From: Gammaproteobacteria bacterium
Lineage (GTDB): Bacteria; Pseudomonadota; Gammaproteobacteria; Steroidobacterales; Rariloculaceae
DNA length: 64,000 bases
Reading direction: 5' to 3'
NCBI GenBank assembly: GCA_022820625.1
Contig: JAJEFE010000110.1
Span: 1 to 64,000, forward strand
Shown piece by piece: positions 35,882 through 43,238 of the stretch (its first letter is position 1; every line of letters starts with the position of its first letter). The notes below the pieces were generated by a model, which was not told where the DNA came from, ran no database searches, and saw only the letters and a program-made list of their open reading frames with translations. Both the position numbers and the translations under genes were made by a program.

Positions 35882-37425
35882 GCGGATGGCCCCGCCTGCT
35901 ACCGTGCGCCCTGGTCCTGATCGCCCTGGGGTGCGCGCCGGCTGACGAACGCTCTCATGTGGTGCTGCTGACGGAGGGCATCCCACCGACACTGGATCCG
36001 GTCGCCGCCGACAATAGCCGAGTCGACACCCTGGCCATCAATCTCTACAGTGCGCTGCTGCAATACAGGCCGGGCACCACCGATCTGCGGACGGATCTGG
36101 CCGCTTCATGGCAGGTGTCCGACGATGCGCGCCGCTACATCTTCGATGTGCGCGAGGACGCGCTCTTTCACGACGGCACGCCGGTGCTTGCCGAGGACGT
36201 CAAGTACACGGTGGACCGGATGCTGGCCCTGAAGATTGGGGTCTGGGCTTTCTTCACGTCGGTCAGCGGCGCCGAGGTGCTCGACGAGCGCCGCGTCGCT
36301 ATCGATTTGTTTCAGCCGTTCGCCGGATTTCTCAGCGCCTTGACCCGGCTCTACATCGTCAACGCCGATCTCATCCGCCCCAATGACTTCCAGGGGGATT
36401 TCGGGCAGCGTTGGTTGCAGAACCACGAGGCCGGGAGCGGGCCGTATCGGCTGGTCTCATTTCAGCCCGGGCAGCAGATCACGGTGGAGCGCTTCGCCGG
36501 CTACCACCGGGGTTGGGAATCCCGCCATGTGGATCGTGCCGTCTTTCGCGTCCTGCGCGAGGAAGCCGCGCGCCGGATCGCCCTGGTCAACGGCGATGCC
36601 GACTGGATCTTTGTCTCGAGCGCCGACACGCTGGCGGCGTTGGCCGGGGAGCCGGGCATTCGGGTGAACCGGGACGCCAGCCTCAACCAGTCTTATATCG
36701 CCTTCAATACCCAGAGCCGGCATCTTGGCGATGCCCGCGTACGCCGCGCCCTGGCGCTTGCCTACGACTACGAAGGGCACATCGAGCATCTCATGCACGG
36801 CAACGCGGCCCAGGCGCACGGCGTGCTTCCGTCGGGCGCCGAGTGCGCCAGCCCCGATTCGCCGCGGCCACGCACGGATCTCGACGAGGCGCGTCGGCTG
36901 CTGGAAAGCGCCGGCATCCGCCCGGGGGAGATGGAGTTGACCATGGCGTTCGAGGGCACGACGGGTGAGACGCCCATGTTCGAGATCATGCGCGCGGGTG
37001 CGGCGCGTCTTGGCATTCGGGTGAGCGCGGTCGACATCGAGTGGGACGCCAAACTCGCGACCTTCTCCCGACTGGAAACATCCACCGACATGGGGACGGT
37101 ATGGATCTTCGCGCCGGGTCCGGAAGCGCACCACTATCTCTTTGCCCTCGCTCACTCCAGCCAGGCCGGCAACGGCGGCAACAACTTTGCCTGGTACCGG
37201 AGCGCGGCCATGGATGAGTTACTCGAGGCTGCCGCCGCGGAACTCGACCGGCCACTTCGCTGCGAGCTATACCGCGAGATCGAGGCGAAGTGGCTCGAGG
37301 AAATGCCCTTTGCACCCGTGGTCACCATGGTCGCGCTATCGGCCCAGCGCGAGGATCTGCAGGGCTCGGCGGTGAGTCTTGGCCATCCCCTGACGCAGAA
37401 CCTCTACGCCATGTGGAGAGAGTGA
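35878..37425 (+). CDS. ABC importer substrate-binding lipoprotein, family 5 (Dpp/Opp type)
   Basis: A 515-residue periplasmic binding protein with a lipoprotein signal peptide (hydrophobic core ending L-I-A-L-G-C). The family-5 segments are present: L-T-E-G-I-P-P-T-L-D-P-V-A at the N-terminus, L-Y-S-A-L-L-Q-Y near residue 60 and R-E-D-A-L-F-H-D-G-T-P-V-L-A-E-D-V-K-Y-T. It starts with GTG at 35878. The TGA overlaps the permease ATG (TGATG). Such proteins deliver di- or oligopeptides, opines or glutathione-like compounds to the permease; ligand choice cannot be read from the sequence. Confidence 0.92.
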   Translation: MSGWPRLLPCALVLIALGCAPADERSHVVLLTEGIPPTLDPVAADNSRVDTLAINLYSALLQYRPGTTDLRTDLAASWQVSDDARRYIFDVREDALFHDGTPVLAEDVKYTVDRMLALKIGVWAFFTSVSGAEVLDERRVAIDLFQPFAGFLSALTRLYIVNADLIRPNDFQGDFGQRWLQNHEAGSGPYRLVSFQPGQQITVERFAGYHRGWESRHVDRAVFRVLREEAARRIALVNGDADWIFVSSADTLAALAGEPGIRVNRDASLNQSYIAFNTQSRHLGDARVRRALALAYDYEGHIEHLMHGNAAQAHGVLPSGAECASPDSPRPRTDLDEARRLLESAGIRPGEMELTMAFEGTTGETPMFEIMRAGAARLGIRVSAVDIEWDAKLATFSRLETSTDMGTVWIFAPGPEAHHYLFALAHSSQAGNGGNNFAWYRSAAMDELLEAAAAELDRPLRCELYREIEAKWLEEMPFAPVVTMVALSAQREDLQGSAVSLGHPLTQNLYAMWRE

Positions 37426-38432
37426 TGGGATCCTACATCGCGCGACGCCTGTTGCAGATGTTGCCGGTGCTGCTCGGCGTTAGCATGCTCACCTTCGCGC
37501 TGACCAATCTCCTGCCCGGTGACCCCGCTCGTGCGGCGGCAGGCCGCCACGCCACGCCACAGCAACTCGAGGAGGTACGCGAGCGGCTCGGGCTCGACCG
37601 GCCGCTGCCGGTTCAGTACGCGATGTACATGGGCCGGCTCGCTCGCGGCGACCTGGGCACGTCGCTCACGTCCAGGCAGGCGGTGGCGGGGGAACTGCGC
37701 CTCTTTTTCCCGGCGACTCTGGAGCTGCTGCTGGCAACAATGGTTATCGCGGTCTGCGTGGGTATCCCGCTCGGCGTGCTCACGGCCACCAGGCGCGGCA
37801 GGTGGCCCGACCGCGCCTTCCTGGGGTTTTCGTACGTCGGGGTGGGCATGCCGGTGTTCTTCACGGCGCTGTTGCTGCAGATCGTCTTCGCCGGCTGGCT
37901 GCGCGTGCTGCCCATCGCCGGACGACTTGGCCTTGAGACCGTCCCGCCGCCGATCTACACTGGCATATACACGGTCGATGCGCTTCTGGCGGGTCAGTGG
38001 GCAACGCTGCTGGACGCCCTCCGTCATCTGGTGCTGCCTGCCCTGACACTGGCAATCGCGGGTGCTGCGGAGGTGGGCCGGATTACCCGGCGATCGATGC
38101 TGCAGGCCCTCGACGAAGACTACGTGCGCACGGCACGCGCAAAGGGGCTCCCCGAACGCACCGTCTGGCAGCGCCACGCCCTGCCCAACGCGTTGCTGCC
38201 CACGACCACCGTGATCGGACTGCAGGTGGCCTTCCTGCTCGGCGGTACGGTGTTGATCGAGAATCTGTTCTCCTGGGGCGGTCTCGGCACGTACGCCTGG
38301 ACCGGCATCTTCCGTCTCGACATTCCCGTGATCATGGGGATCACGCTGATCGCCACGACCGTCTATCTCCTCGTCAACCTCGGCGTCGACCTCGTTTACG
38401 CTCGCCTGGACCCTCGGATTCGCTATGAGTAG
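37425..38432 (+). CDS. ABC importer permease, DppB type
   Basis: A 335-residue inner-membrane permease. It starts M-G-S-Y-I-A-R-R-L-L-Q-M-L-P-V, the standard DppB opening, has N-L-L-P-G-D-P-A after the first helix, and carries the ATPase-coupling EAA-like loop (D-Y-V-R-T-A-R-A-K-G-L-P-E) near residue 235. The ATG at 37425 overlaps the binding-protein stop, so it is preferred over earlier in-frame starts. Its end overlaps the next permease by eight bases. Confidence 0.93.
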   Translation: MGSYIARRLLQMLPVLLGVSMLTFALTNLLPGDPARAAAGRHATPQQLEEVRERLGLDRPLPVQYAMYMGRLARGDLGTSLTSRQAVAGELRLFFPATLELLLATMVIAVCVGIPLGVLTATRRGRWPDRAFLGFSYVGVGMPVFFTALLLQIVFAGWLRVLPIAGRLGLETVPPPIYTGIYTVDALLAGQWATLLDALRHLVLPALTLAIAGAAEVGRITRRSMLQALDEDYVRTARAKGLPERTVWQRHALPNALLPTTTVIGLQVAFLLGGTVLIENLFSWGGLGTYAWTGIFRLDIPVIMGITLIATTVYLLVNLGVDLVYARLDPRIRYE

Positions 38433-39288
38433 CGCGCTGTTCCGCGGCCATGATGGCCGACTCGTCGCCGGTATTGCCATTGTCGGCCTGTTTGCGACGA
38501 TGGCCGTGGCGCCCGGGCTCTTCACCAGCCTGGACCCGGCCGGACTGAATCTCGAAGGGCGCCTGATGCCGCCTTCGCCGGCGCACTGGCTCGGCACCGA
38601 CGCCACCGGTAACGACGTCTTCACGCGGATTGTCTACGGTGCCCGCACGACCCTGGGCACCGTGATTGCCGTGCTGGCGATCGCGAGTCTCGTCGGGATC
38701 GCCATTGGTTCCGCGTCCGGCTATGTCGGTGGTTGGCTGGACAGCCTGCTGATGCGAACCACCGATGTGTTCCTGGCGTTTCCGCCGTTGATCCTGGCGC
38801 TGGCAACCAACGCTGTGCTTGGCCGGGGCCTGCGCCAGACGGTGATCGCGGTCGCCGTTCTCTGGTGGCCTGCCTACGCGCGGCTCGTGCGCGGGCAGAT
38901 CCTCGCAATGCGCCGGCAGGAGTTTGTCGAGTCGGCACGGGTGATCGGCGCCAGCCGGATTCGTATCATCCGTCACATGCTTCCCAACGTGATCGATCCG
39001 ATCATCGTGCGCGCCTCGATCGACGCCGGCTTCGTGGCGCTGACCGCGGCGTCGCTGAGTTTTCTTGGACTTGGGGCACAGCCACCCACTCCCGAATGGG
39101 GACGCATGGTCGCAGAGGGACAGACGTTCCTGCTGGATCAGTGGTGGGTGGCGGCCTTCCCGGGGGTCGCCCTGTTTATCCTGGTTGTCGGATTCAACCT
39201 CATCGGCGAAGCTCTCGGCGACCGGCTCACTCAGCCCTGGCGGGGATCGGGCGCTGCCGTAGCGGGCCTTGCAACGGAGAATACATGA
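38425..39288 (+). CDS. ABC importer permease, DppC type
   Basis: A 287-residue permease that pairs with the DppB-type subunit. It has H-W-L-G-T-D-A-T-G-N-D-V-F-T-R in the first periplasmic loop, the L-G-T-V-I-A-V helix start, and the coupling loop E-F-V-E-S-A-R-V-I-G-A-S near residue 170. The last codons overlap the ATG of the following racemase-superfamily gene (ATGA), so enzyme and transporter are translated together. The two ATPase genes come only after two enzyme genes, an uncommon order for this family. Confidence 0.93.
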   Translation: MSSALFRGHDGRLVAGIAIVGLFATMAVAPGLFTSLDPAGLNLEGRLMPPSPAHWLGTDATGNDVFTRIVYGARTTLGTVIAVLAIASLVGIAIGSASGYVGGWLDSLLMRTTDVFLAFPPLILALATNAVLGRGLRQTVIAVAVLWWPAYARLVRGQILAMRRQEFVESARVIGASRIRIIRHMLPNVIDPIIVRASIDAGFVALTAASLSFLGLGAQPPTPEWGRMVAEGQTFLLDQWWVAAFPGVALFILVVGFNLIGEALGDRLTQPWRGSGAAVAGLATENT

Positions 39289-40031
39289 TGGAGCAGATTC
39301 GTATTTGTGCAACTATCCCGGTGCGCGGCGGGCTAAAGGCCTGGGGCGATGTACATCGCGAGCTTCTGGCGCCGATCGCGCGCCCGGATGTGGAGATTGT
39401 TCTGTGGGACCTGCCCGAGGCGCCCATCAAGGCCATCGGCTGCGCTTACGATTGCGAGTTGCTGGGCATGCACCATATCCGCGCGGCCAAACGTGCCGAA
39501 GAGGAGGGCTTCCACGCGGTGGCCATGGGATGTCTTGACGAGCCCGGCGTGCAGGGCGCCAAGGAGGCGCTGAGCATCCCCGTCATCGGCGAGTCGGAGG
39601 CGTGCCTGCACTTTGCCTCGATGGTGGGCCGACGCTTCTCGTACCTGATGCCGGGCGAGATCGACGGCAATCAGCGCGGCGGATACGGCTCGCGCTGTAT
39701 CGAAGACATCGCGCGGATGTACGGTTTTGCCGACAAGCTCGCCTCGGTGCGATCGGTTAGCGGCAAGACGCTGGAGTTCGCTGCGCGGGACGACAGCCTT
39801 CCCGAGGCGATGATCGAGCAGGCGCATCTGGCGATGGAGGAAGACGGGGCCGACGTCGTCATCGGCTATGGCAGTCTCGACGTAATCGGCCGCCTGCAGC
39901 GGGAGCTTCCGATCCCCGTGATCGACCCGGTCCAGGCGTCGGCGATGATGGCGGAGAGCCTGGCGCGGCTTTCGATCGCGCAGAGCAAGCGCGCGTATCC
40001 GAAGCCGGTCAACTTCGACATAAATGGGTGA
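39285..40031 (+). CDS. Asp/Glu racemase superfamily protein lacking the second catalytic cysteine
   Basis: A 248-residue member of the Asp/Glu/hydantoin racemase superfamily. The first catalytic cysteine is in M-G-C-L-D-E-P-G. The second, normally in a G-C-T segment, is replaced: the corresponding stretch reads V-I-G-Y-G-S-L-D-V. A two-base racemase or maleate-isomerase mechanism is therefore doubtful; a one-cysteine isomerase, lyase or decarboxylase is more likely. The longer open frame starting at 38733 only shadows the permease. It is coupled to DppC and followed 39 bases later by an M29/NicX-like enzyme. The pairing recalls the maleate isomerase and NicX steps of nicotinate breakdown, which is suggestive only. 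Confidence 0.82.
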   Translation: MMEQIRICATIPVRGGLKAWGDVHRELLAPIARPDVEIVLWDLPEAPIKAIGCAYDCELLGMHHIRAAKRAEEEGFHAVAMGCLDEPGVQGAKEALSIPVIGESEACLHFASMVGRRFSYLMPGEIDGNQRGGYGSRCIEDIARMYGFADKLASVRSVSGKTLEFAARDDSLPEAMIEQAHLAMEEDGADVVIGYGSLDVIGRLQRELPIPVIDPVQASAMMAESLARLSIAQSKRAYPKPVNFDING

Positions 40032-40070
40032 ATTTGAGTTTCGACGAATCAGACACAAAGGAGTGAAAAC

Positions 40071-41099
40071 ATGAAGTCGAGAGAGTTCTGGGACGAGTTC
40101 GCGGATGCGACCATCAAGCGGCTGGTCGAGCCGGACGCCGGTGATCCGGTGCTCATCCTCGCCGACGCCAACAGCGACCTGAATCTGGCGCACGCGTTGA
40201 GAGCGGCCGGGGTTCGGTCGGGAGCCGACACACAGCTCATCGTCAAACCGCACGCCAGGAAGGGTGAGGCGATGAATACCGGTCCCATCCTCGCCGCGTC
40301 GATCAAGGCCGCCAAGTATGTCGTTTCGATCATCGACGATGGTATCGACGCCTCGCAGGCCATGCTCGATGCCAAGGCATCGGGGACGAGCATTCTCTAC
40401 ACGCTGGTCACGGGGGTGGAAGACTATGTCGTGAGCGCGCTGCTGAACGTGGATGTCGAAAAGATGAACCGCTTGGGCGAGCGGGTCTGCGAGCTCTGGG
40501 AAGCCACCGATGTCTGCCACGTCACCTCACCGCAGGGCACGGATGTCAGCTTTCAGCTCAGGCCGCGCAAGTGCGATTTCGGCAACGGCAAGCTGGATGA
40601 ACCCGGCAAGGACGATTTCTATCCCGGCATGCAGGTCAACATCGCCCCGGTGGAGGAAACCATCAATGGCGTGATCGTCATCGACGCCTCCGACAGCGTT
40701 CAGGGCGTCGTGCCCAACCCCTACAGCTTCACGATGGAAAACGGTGTCATCACGAAGGTGGAGGGCGGTTCGGAGGCGGATGCCATGCGCGCCTGGCTTG
40801 CAGGCTGCAACGATCCGATCATCTACAAGCTCTGTCACTTCAGCCTCGGGCTCAACCCGGAGGCGGGTATATCCGGCAACATGATCGAGGACGAGCGCAA
40901 GTTCGGGGCCGTCGATTTCGGGTTCGGCTACCAGAACCCGAGCCTCGGCGGCACGGTGGGCATGGGCGACTACCACATGGACATCATGCTGGCCAACCCG
41001 ACCGTGATACTCGACGGCGAGGTGTTGTGCCGAGCGAACGAGTTCAACGATAAGATGATCGGTTTCGGAACCAGGTTCGGTGTTCAAGCCAACCACTGA
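40071..41099 (+). CDS. M29 aminopeptidase / NicX-like metalloenzyme (copy B)
   Basis: A 342-residue cytoplasmic protein of the M29/NicX superfamily. Recognisable parts are a central I-A-P-V-E-E-T-I-N-G strand (M29 enzymes have a metal glutamate just before this, here Q-V-N), a histidine in L-C-H-F-S-L-G-L-N-P and the H-x-D pair in D-Y-H-M-D-I-M-L 46 residues later. Absence of the first glutamate argues for a single-metal NicX-type centre, by inference. GGAGTG precedes the ATG. It is embedded in the Dpp-type transporter operon and only distantly similar to copy A at 26193. It should process whatever the transporter imports. Confidence 0.75.
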   Translation: MKSREFWDEFADATIKRLVEPDAGDPVLILADANSDLNLAHALRAAGVRSGADTQLIVKPHARKGEAMNTGPILAASIKAAKYVVSIIDDGIDASQAMLDAKASGTSILYTLVTGVEDYVVSALLNVDVEKMNRLGERVCELWEATDVCHVTSPQGTDVSFQLRPRKCDFGNGKLDEPGKDDFYPGMQVNIAPVEETINGVIVIDASDSVQGVVPNPYSFTMENGVITKVEGGSEADAMRAWLAGCNDPIIYKLCHFSLGLNPEAGISGNMIEDERKFGAVDFGFGYQNPSLGGTVGMGDYHMDIMLANPTVILDGEVLCRANEFNDKMIGFGTRFGVQANH

Positions 41100-41174
41100 T
41101 GCCGGGTCTGTGCGTCAAGGGTTGCCCCCGCTGCCACTGATGCGGCCAGTTCAGTTGGAAGCAGCACAACGGAA

Positions 41175-42014
41175 GTGACCGGGCAGTCGCGCTCCGCCAC
41201 CACCGCGCCGCTTCTCGACGTGTGCGATCTGCACGTGGAGTTCGATACCGCGGAAGGTCTCGTCCTGGCAGTGGACGGTGTGAGTCTGGCCGTGCATGCC
41301 GGCGAAGCGCTCGGTGTCGTCGGCGAGTCGGGCTCCGGCAAGAGCGTGATGGCACTCGCGCTCATGGGCTTGTTGCCGACGCCTCCGGCACGCATTCGCG
41401 CGCAGCACAATCGCCTTGGCGGGATCGACCTGCTTCGTCTCGATCCGGCCGGGTTGACACGCGTCCGCGGTCGGCAGGTCGGCTTTGTCTTTCAGGATCC
41501 ACTCGCGGCGCTGAACCCGGTGATTCGTATCGGCCGCCAGATCGGTGAGGTGGTGGAGTTTCACAGGGGCGCTTCGAGACAGGACGCGGATCGGGCGGCC
41601 ATCGAATGGCTCGCGCGTGTCGGCATCGCTGCACCCTCCGAGGTGGCGCGCGCCTACCCGCATCAGCTCTCCGGCGGCATGCGCCAGCGGTCGCTGATCG
41701 CCATGGCGCTCGCCGGCGAGCCCGAACTGTTGATCGCCGATGAGCCCACGACGGCGCTCGATGTGACCGTACAGGCGCAGATCGTCGCCCTGATCAGGCA
41801 ACTGTGCGACGAACTGCGCATGGCATTGATCTGGATCAGCCACGACTTCGGCGTCGTTGCCGGACTGGCCGACCGAGTCGCGGTGATGCGCTCGGGGAAG
41901 ATCGTGGAGACGGCGCCGGTCCGGGAGCTGTACTCGGCGCCGAAGGAACCCTACACGCGGGAGCTTGTGGCGCTGGCGCGGTCGAATGCGATCGAACGCG
42001 CTCACCGAACATGA
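41175..42014 (+). CDS. ABC importer ATPase, DppD/OppD type
   Basis: A 279-residue ATPase with Walker [10 protein letters not shown]-loop F-Q-D-P, signature L-S-G-G-M-R-Q-R and Walker [15 protein letters not shown]. It begins with GTG at 41175, 75 bases after the M29/NicX-like gene. It is shorter than many DppD proteins, which often carry a C-terminal oligopeptide-transporter extension. The TGA overlaps the start of the partner ATPase (ATGA). Confidence 0.93.
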   Translation: MTGQSRSATTAPLLDVCDLHVEFDTAEGLVLAVDGVSLAVHAGEALGVVGESGSGKSVMALALMGLLPTPPARIRAQHNRLGGIDLLRLDPAGLTRVRGRQVGFVFQDPLAALNPVIRIGRQIGEVVEFHRGASRQDADRAAIEWLARVGIAAPSEVARAYPHQLSGGMRQRSLIAMALAGEPELLIADEPTTALDVTVQAQIVALIRQLCDELRMALIWISHDFGVVAGLADRVAVMRSGKIVETAPVRELYSAPKEPYTRELVALARSNAIERAHRT

Positions 42015-43030
42015 ACTCACCCGTTTCCGCGGAGGCGCCGCTGGTCGAGGTGTCCGATCTCCGAGTCCACTTCGCGGGCCGGGGAGGTGGAATGTTTCGG
42101 CGCCGCCCCGGGATCGTGCGAGCGGTCGACGGCGTTTCGCTGACCGTGGCTCGTGGCGAAACGCTCGGTCTGGTGGGAGAGAGCGGTTGCGGCAAGAGTA
42201 CGCTTGGACGCGCGCTCCTGCGGCTCGTCCCGCCGACCTCGGGGACCATTTGCTTCGACGGCGTCGACATCACGACGCTGGGCCAAGGTCCGCTGCGCGC
42301 CTTGCGCCCGCGCATGCAACTGGTTTTCCAGGATGCCGGCGCCGCGCTCAATCCGCGCTGGTCCGTGCGCCGGCTTGTGGGTGAACCGCTTGAAATCCAT
42401 CGAGGGTCAGCGGGCAGCGAGCTACGCACGCGTGTTGACCGGCTGTTCGAGACTGTCGGGCTGGACCCGGCACTCGGTTCGCGCCTGCCGCGCCAGCTAT
42501 CCGGCGGCCAGCGCCAGCGCGTGGGTATCGCTCGTGCATTGGCGCTGGAGCCCGATCTCCTGATCTGCGACGAGCCCACATCGGCGCTCGATGCGTCGAT
42601 TCGAGAGCAGATCATCGAGTTGTTGTGCGGCCTGCAGACGCGCCTGGGGTTGTCGTACCTGTTCATCGCTCACGATCTGGGTGTCGTGCGGCGCGTCAGT
42701 GATCGAGTAGCGGTGATGTACTTGGGCAAGATCGTCGAGACCGCGCCATGCACGGAGCTGTTCGATCGCCCGCGCCATCCGTATACGCGGGCGCTGCTGG
42801 CCTCGGTGCCCGTTCCCGATCCGGAGCGGGCGCGCGAGGGCTCATCGACAATGCTGGAGGGCGAGATTCCGAGCCCGTCCAATCCACCGGCGGGCTGCAA
42901 TTTCTGTACGCGCTGCCCGGTGAAGCACCGGGCGATGGCTGAGCATGGAATCGATTGCGACAAAGTGGAGCCGGAGTTGGTCTACATGACGCGGCGTCAT
43001 GCGATCGCCTGCCACTTGCAGGGGTGCTGA
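42011..43030 (+). CDS. ABC importer ATPase, DppF/OppF type
   Basis: A 339-residue ATPase with Walker A G-E-S-G-C-G-K-S, signature L-S-G-G-Q-R-Q-R and Walker B L-L-I-C-D-E-P-T-S-A-L-D-A-S. The C-terminal extension typical of DppF/OppF includes P-S-P-S-N-P-P-A-G-C-N-F-C-T-R-C-P, a cysteine-rich segment that in relatives can bind an iron-sulfur cluster. The ATG at 42011 overlaps the DppD stop. It completes the importer begun at 35878. Confidence 0.93.
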   Translation: MNSPVSAEAPLVEVSDLRVHFAGRGGGMFRRRPGIVRAVDGVSLTVARGETLGLVGESGCGKSTLGRALLRLVPPTSGTICFDGVDITTLGQGPLRALRPRMQLVFQDAGAALNPRWSVRRLVGEPLEIHRGSAGSELRTRVDRLFETVGLDPALGSRLPRQLSGGQRQRVGIARALALEPDLLICDEPTSALDASIREQIIELLCGLQTRLGLSYLFIAHDLGVVRRVSDRVAVMYLGKIVETAPCTELFDRPRHPYTRALLASVPVPDPERAREGSSTMLEGEIPSPSNPPAGCNFCTRCPVKHRAMAEHGIDCDKVEPELVYMTRRHAIACHLQGC

Positions 43031-43032
43031 AG

Positions 43033-43085
43033 TCGGAAGTTCGGACTGCGGACTTAAGCTCCCCTGCAATCGGAAGTCCGGACTG
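43033..43085 (+). repeat. Two direct 16-base repeats after the transporter operon
   Basis: TCGGAAGTTCGGACTG (43033-43048) and TCGGAAGTCCGGACTG (43070-43085) differ at one base and start 37 bases apart. The second contains the palindrome AGTCCGGACT. They lie just after the DppF stop and before the receptor promoter. They may be a protein-binding site or a small duplication; no U-tract makes them a clear terminator. Confidence 0.5.
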
Positions 43086-43147
43086 TGCACCTCCCGCGCA
43101 GGCGGACATGTTGCTCCACCACAACAGACACTTGGCCATCGCCGGCA

Positions 43148-43175
43148 TTGATCATTAGGCTGTATACCGTATACA
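43148..43175 (+). promoter_or_regulatory. Candidate promoter overlapping the operator of the third TonB receptor
   Basis: TTGATC (43148-43153) and TATACA (43170-43175) are 16 bases apart. The -10 element is the right half of the palindrome at 43161-43175, so a protein bound there would block polymerase, consistent with repression. Confidence 0.4.
43161..43175. promoter_or_regulatory. Putative operator, perfect palindrome
   Basis: TGTATACCGTATACA is a perfect inverted repeat of seven bases about a central C, followed by AT. GntR-family repressors often bind short TNGTATACNA-like dyads, so this family is a reasonable guess. Related elements lie at 26107, 29599 and 46019. It is 63 bases before the receptor start. 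Confidence 0.6.
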
Positions 43176-43238
43176 ATTGCCGTTAGAAGCGCCATGCGGC
43201 ACGCCGTCCCGCGCAATCGCATTGAATCAGGGAATCTC

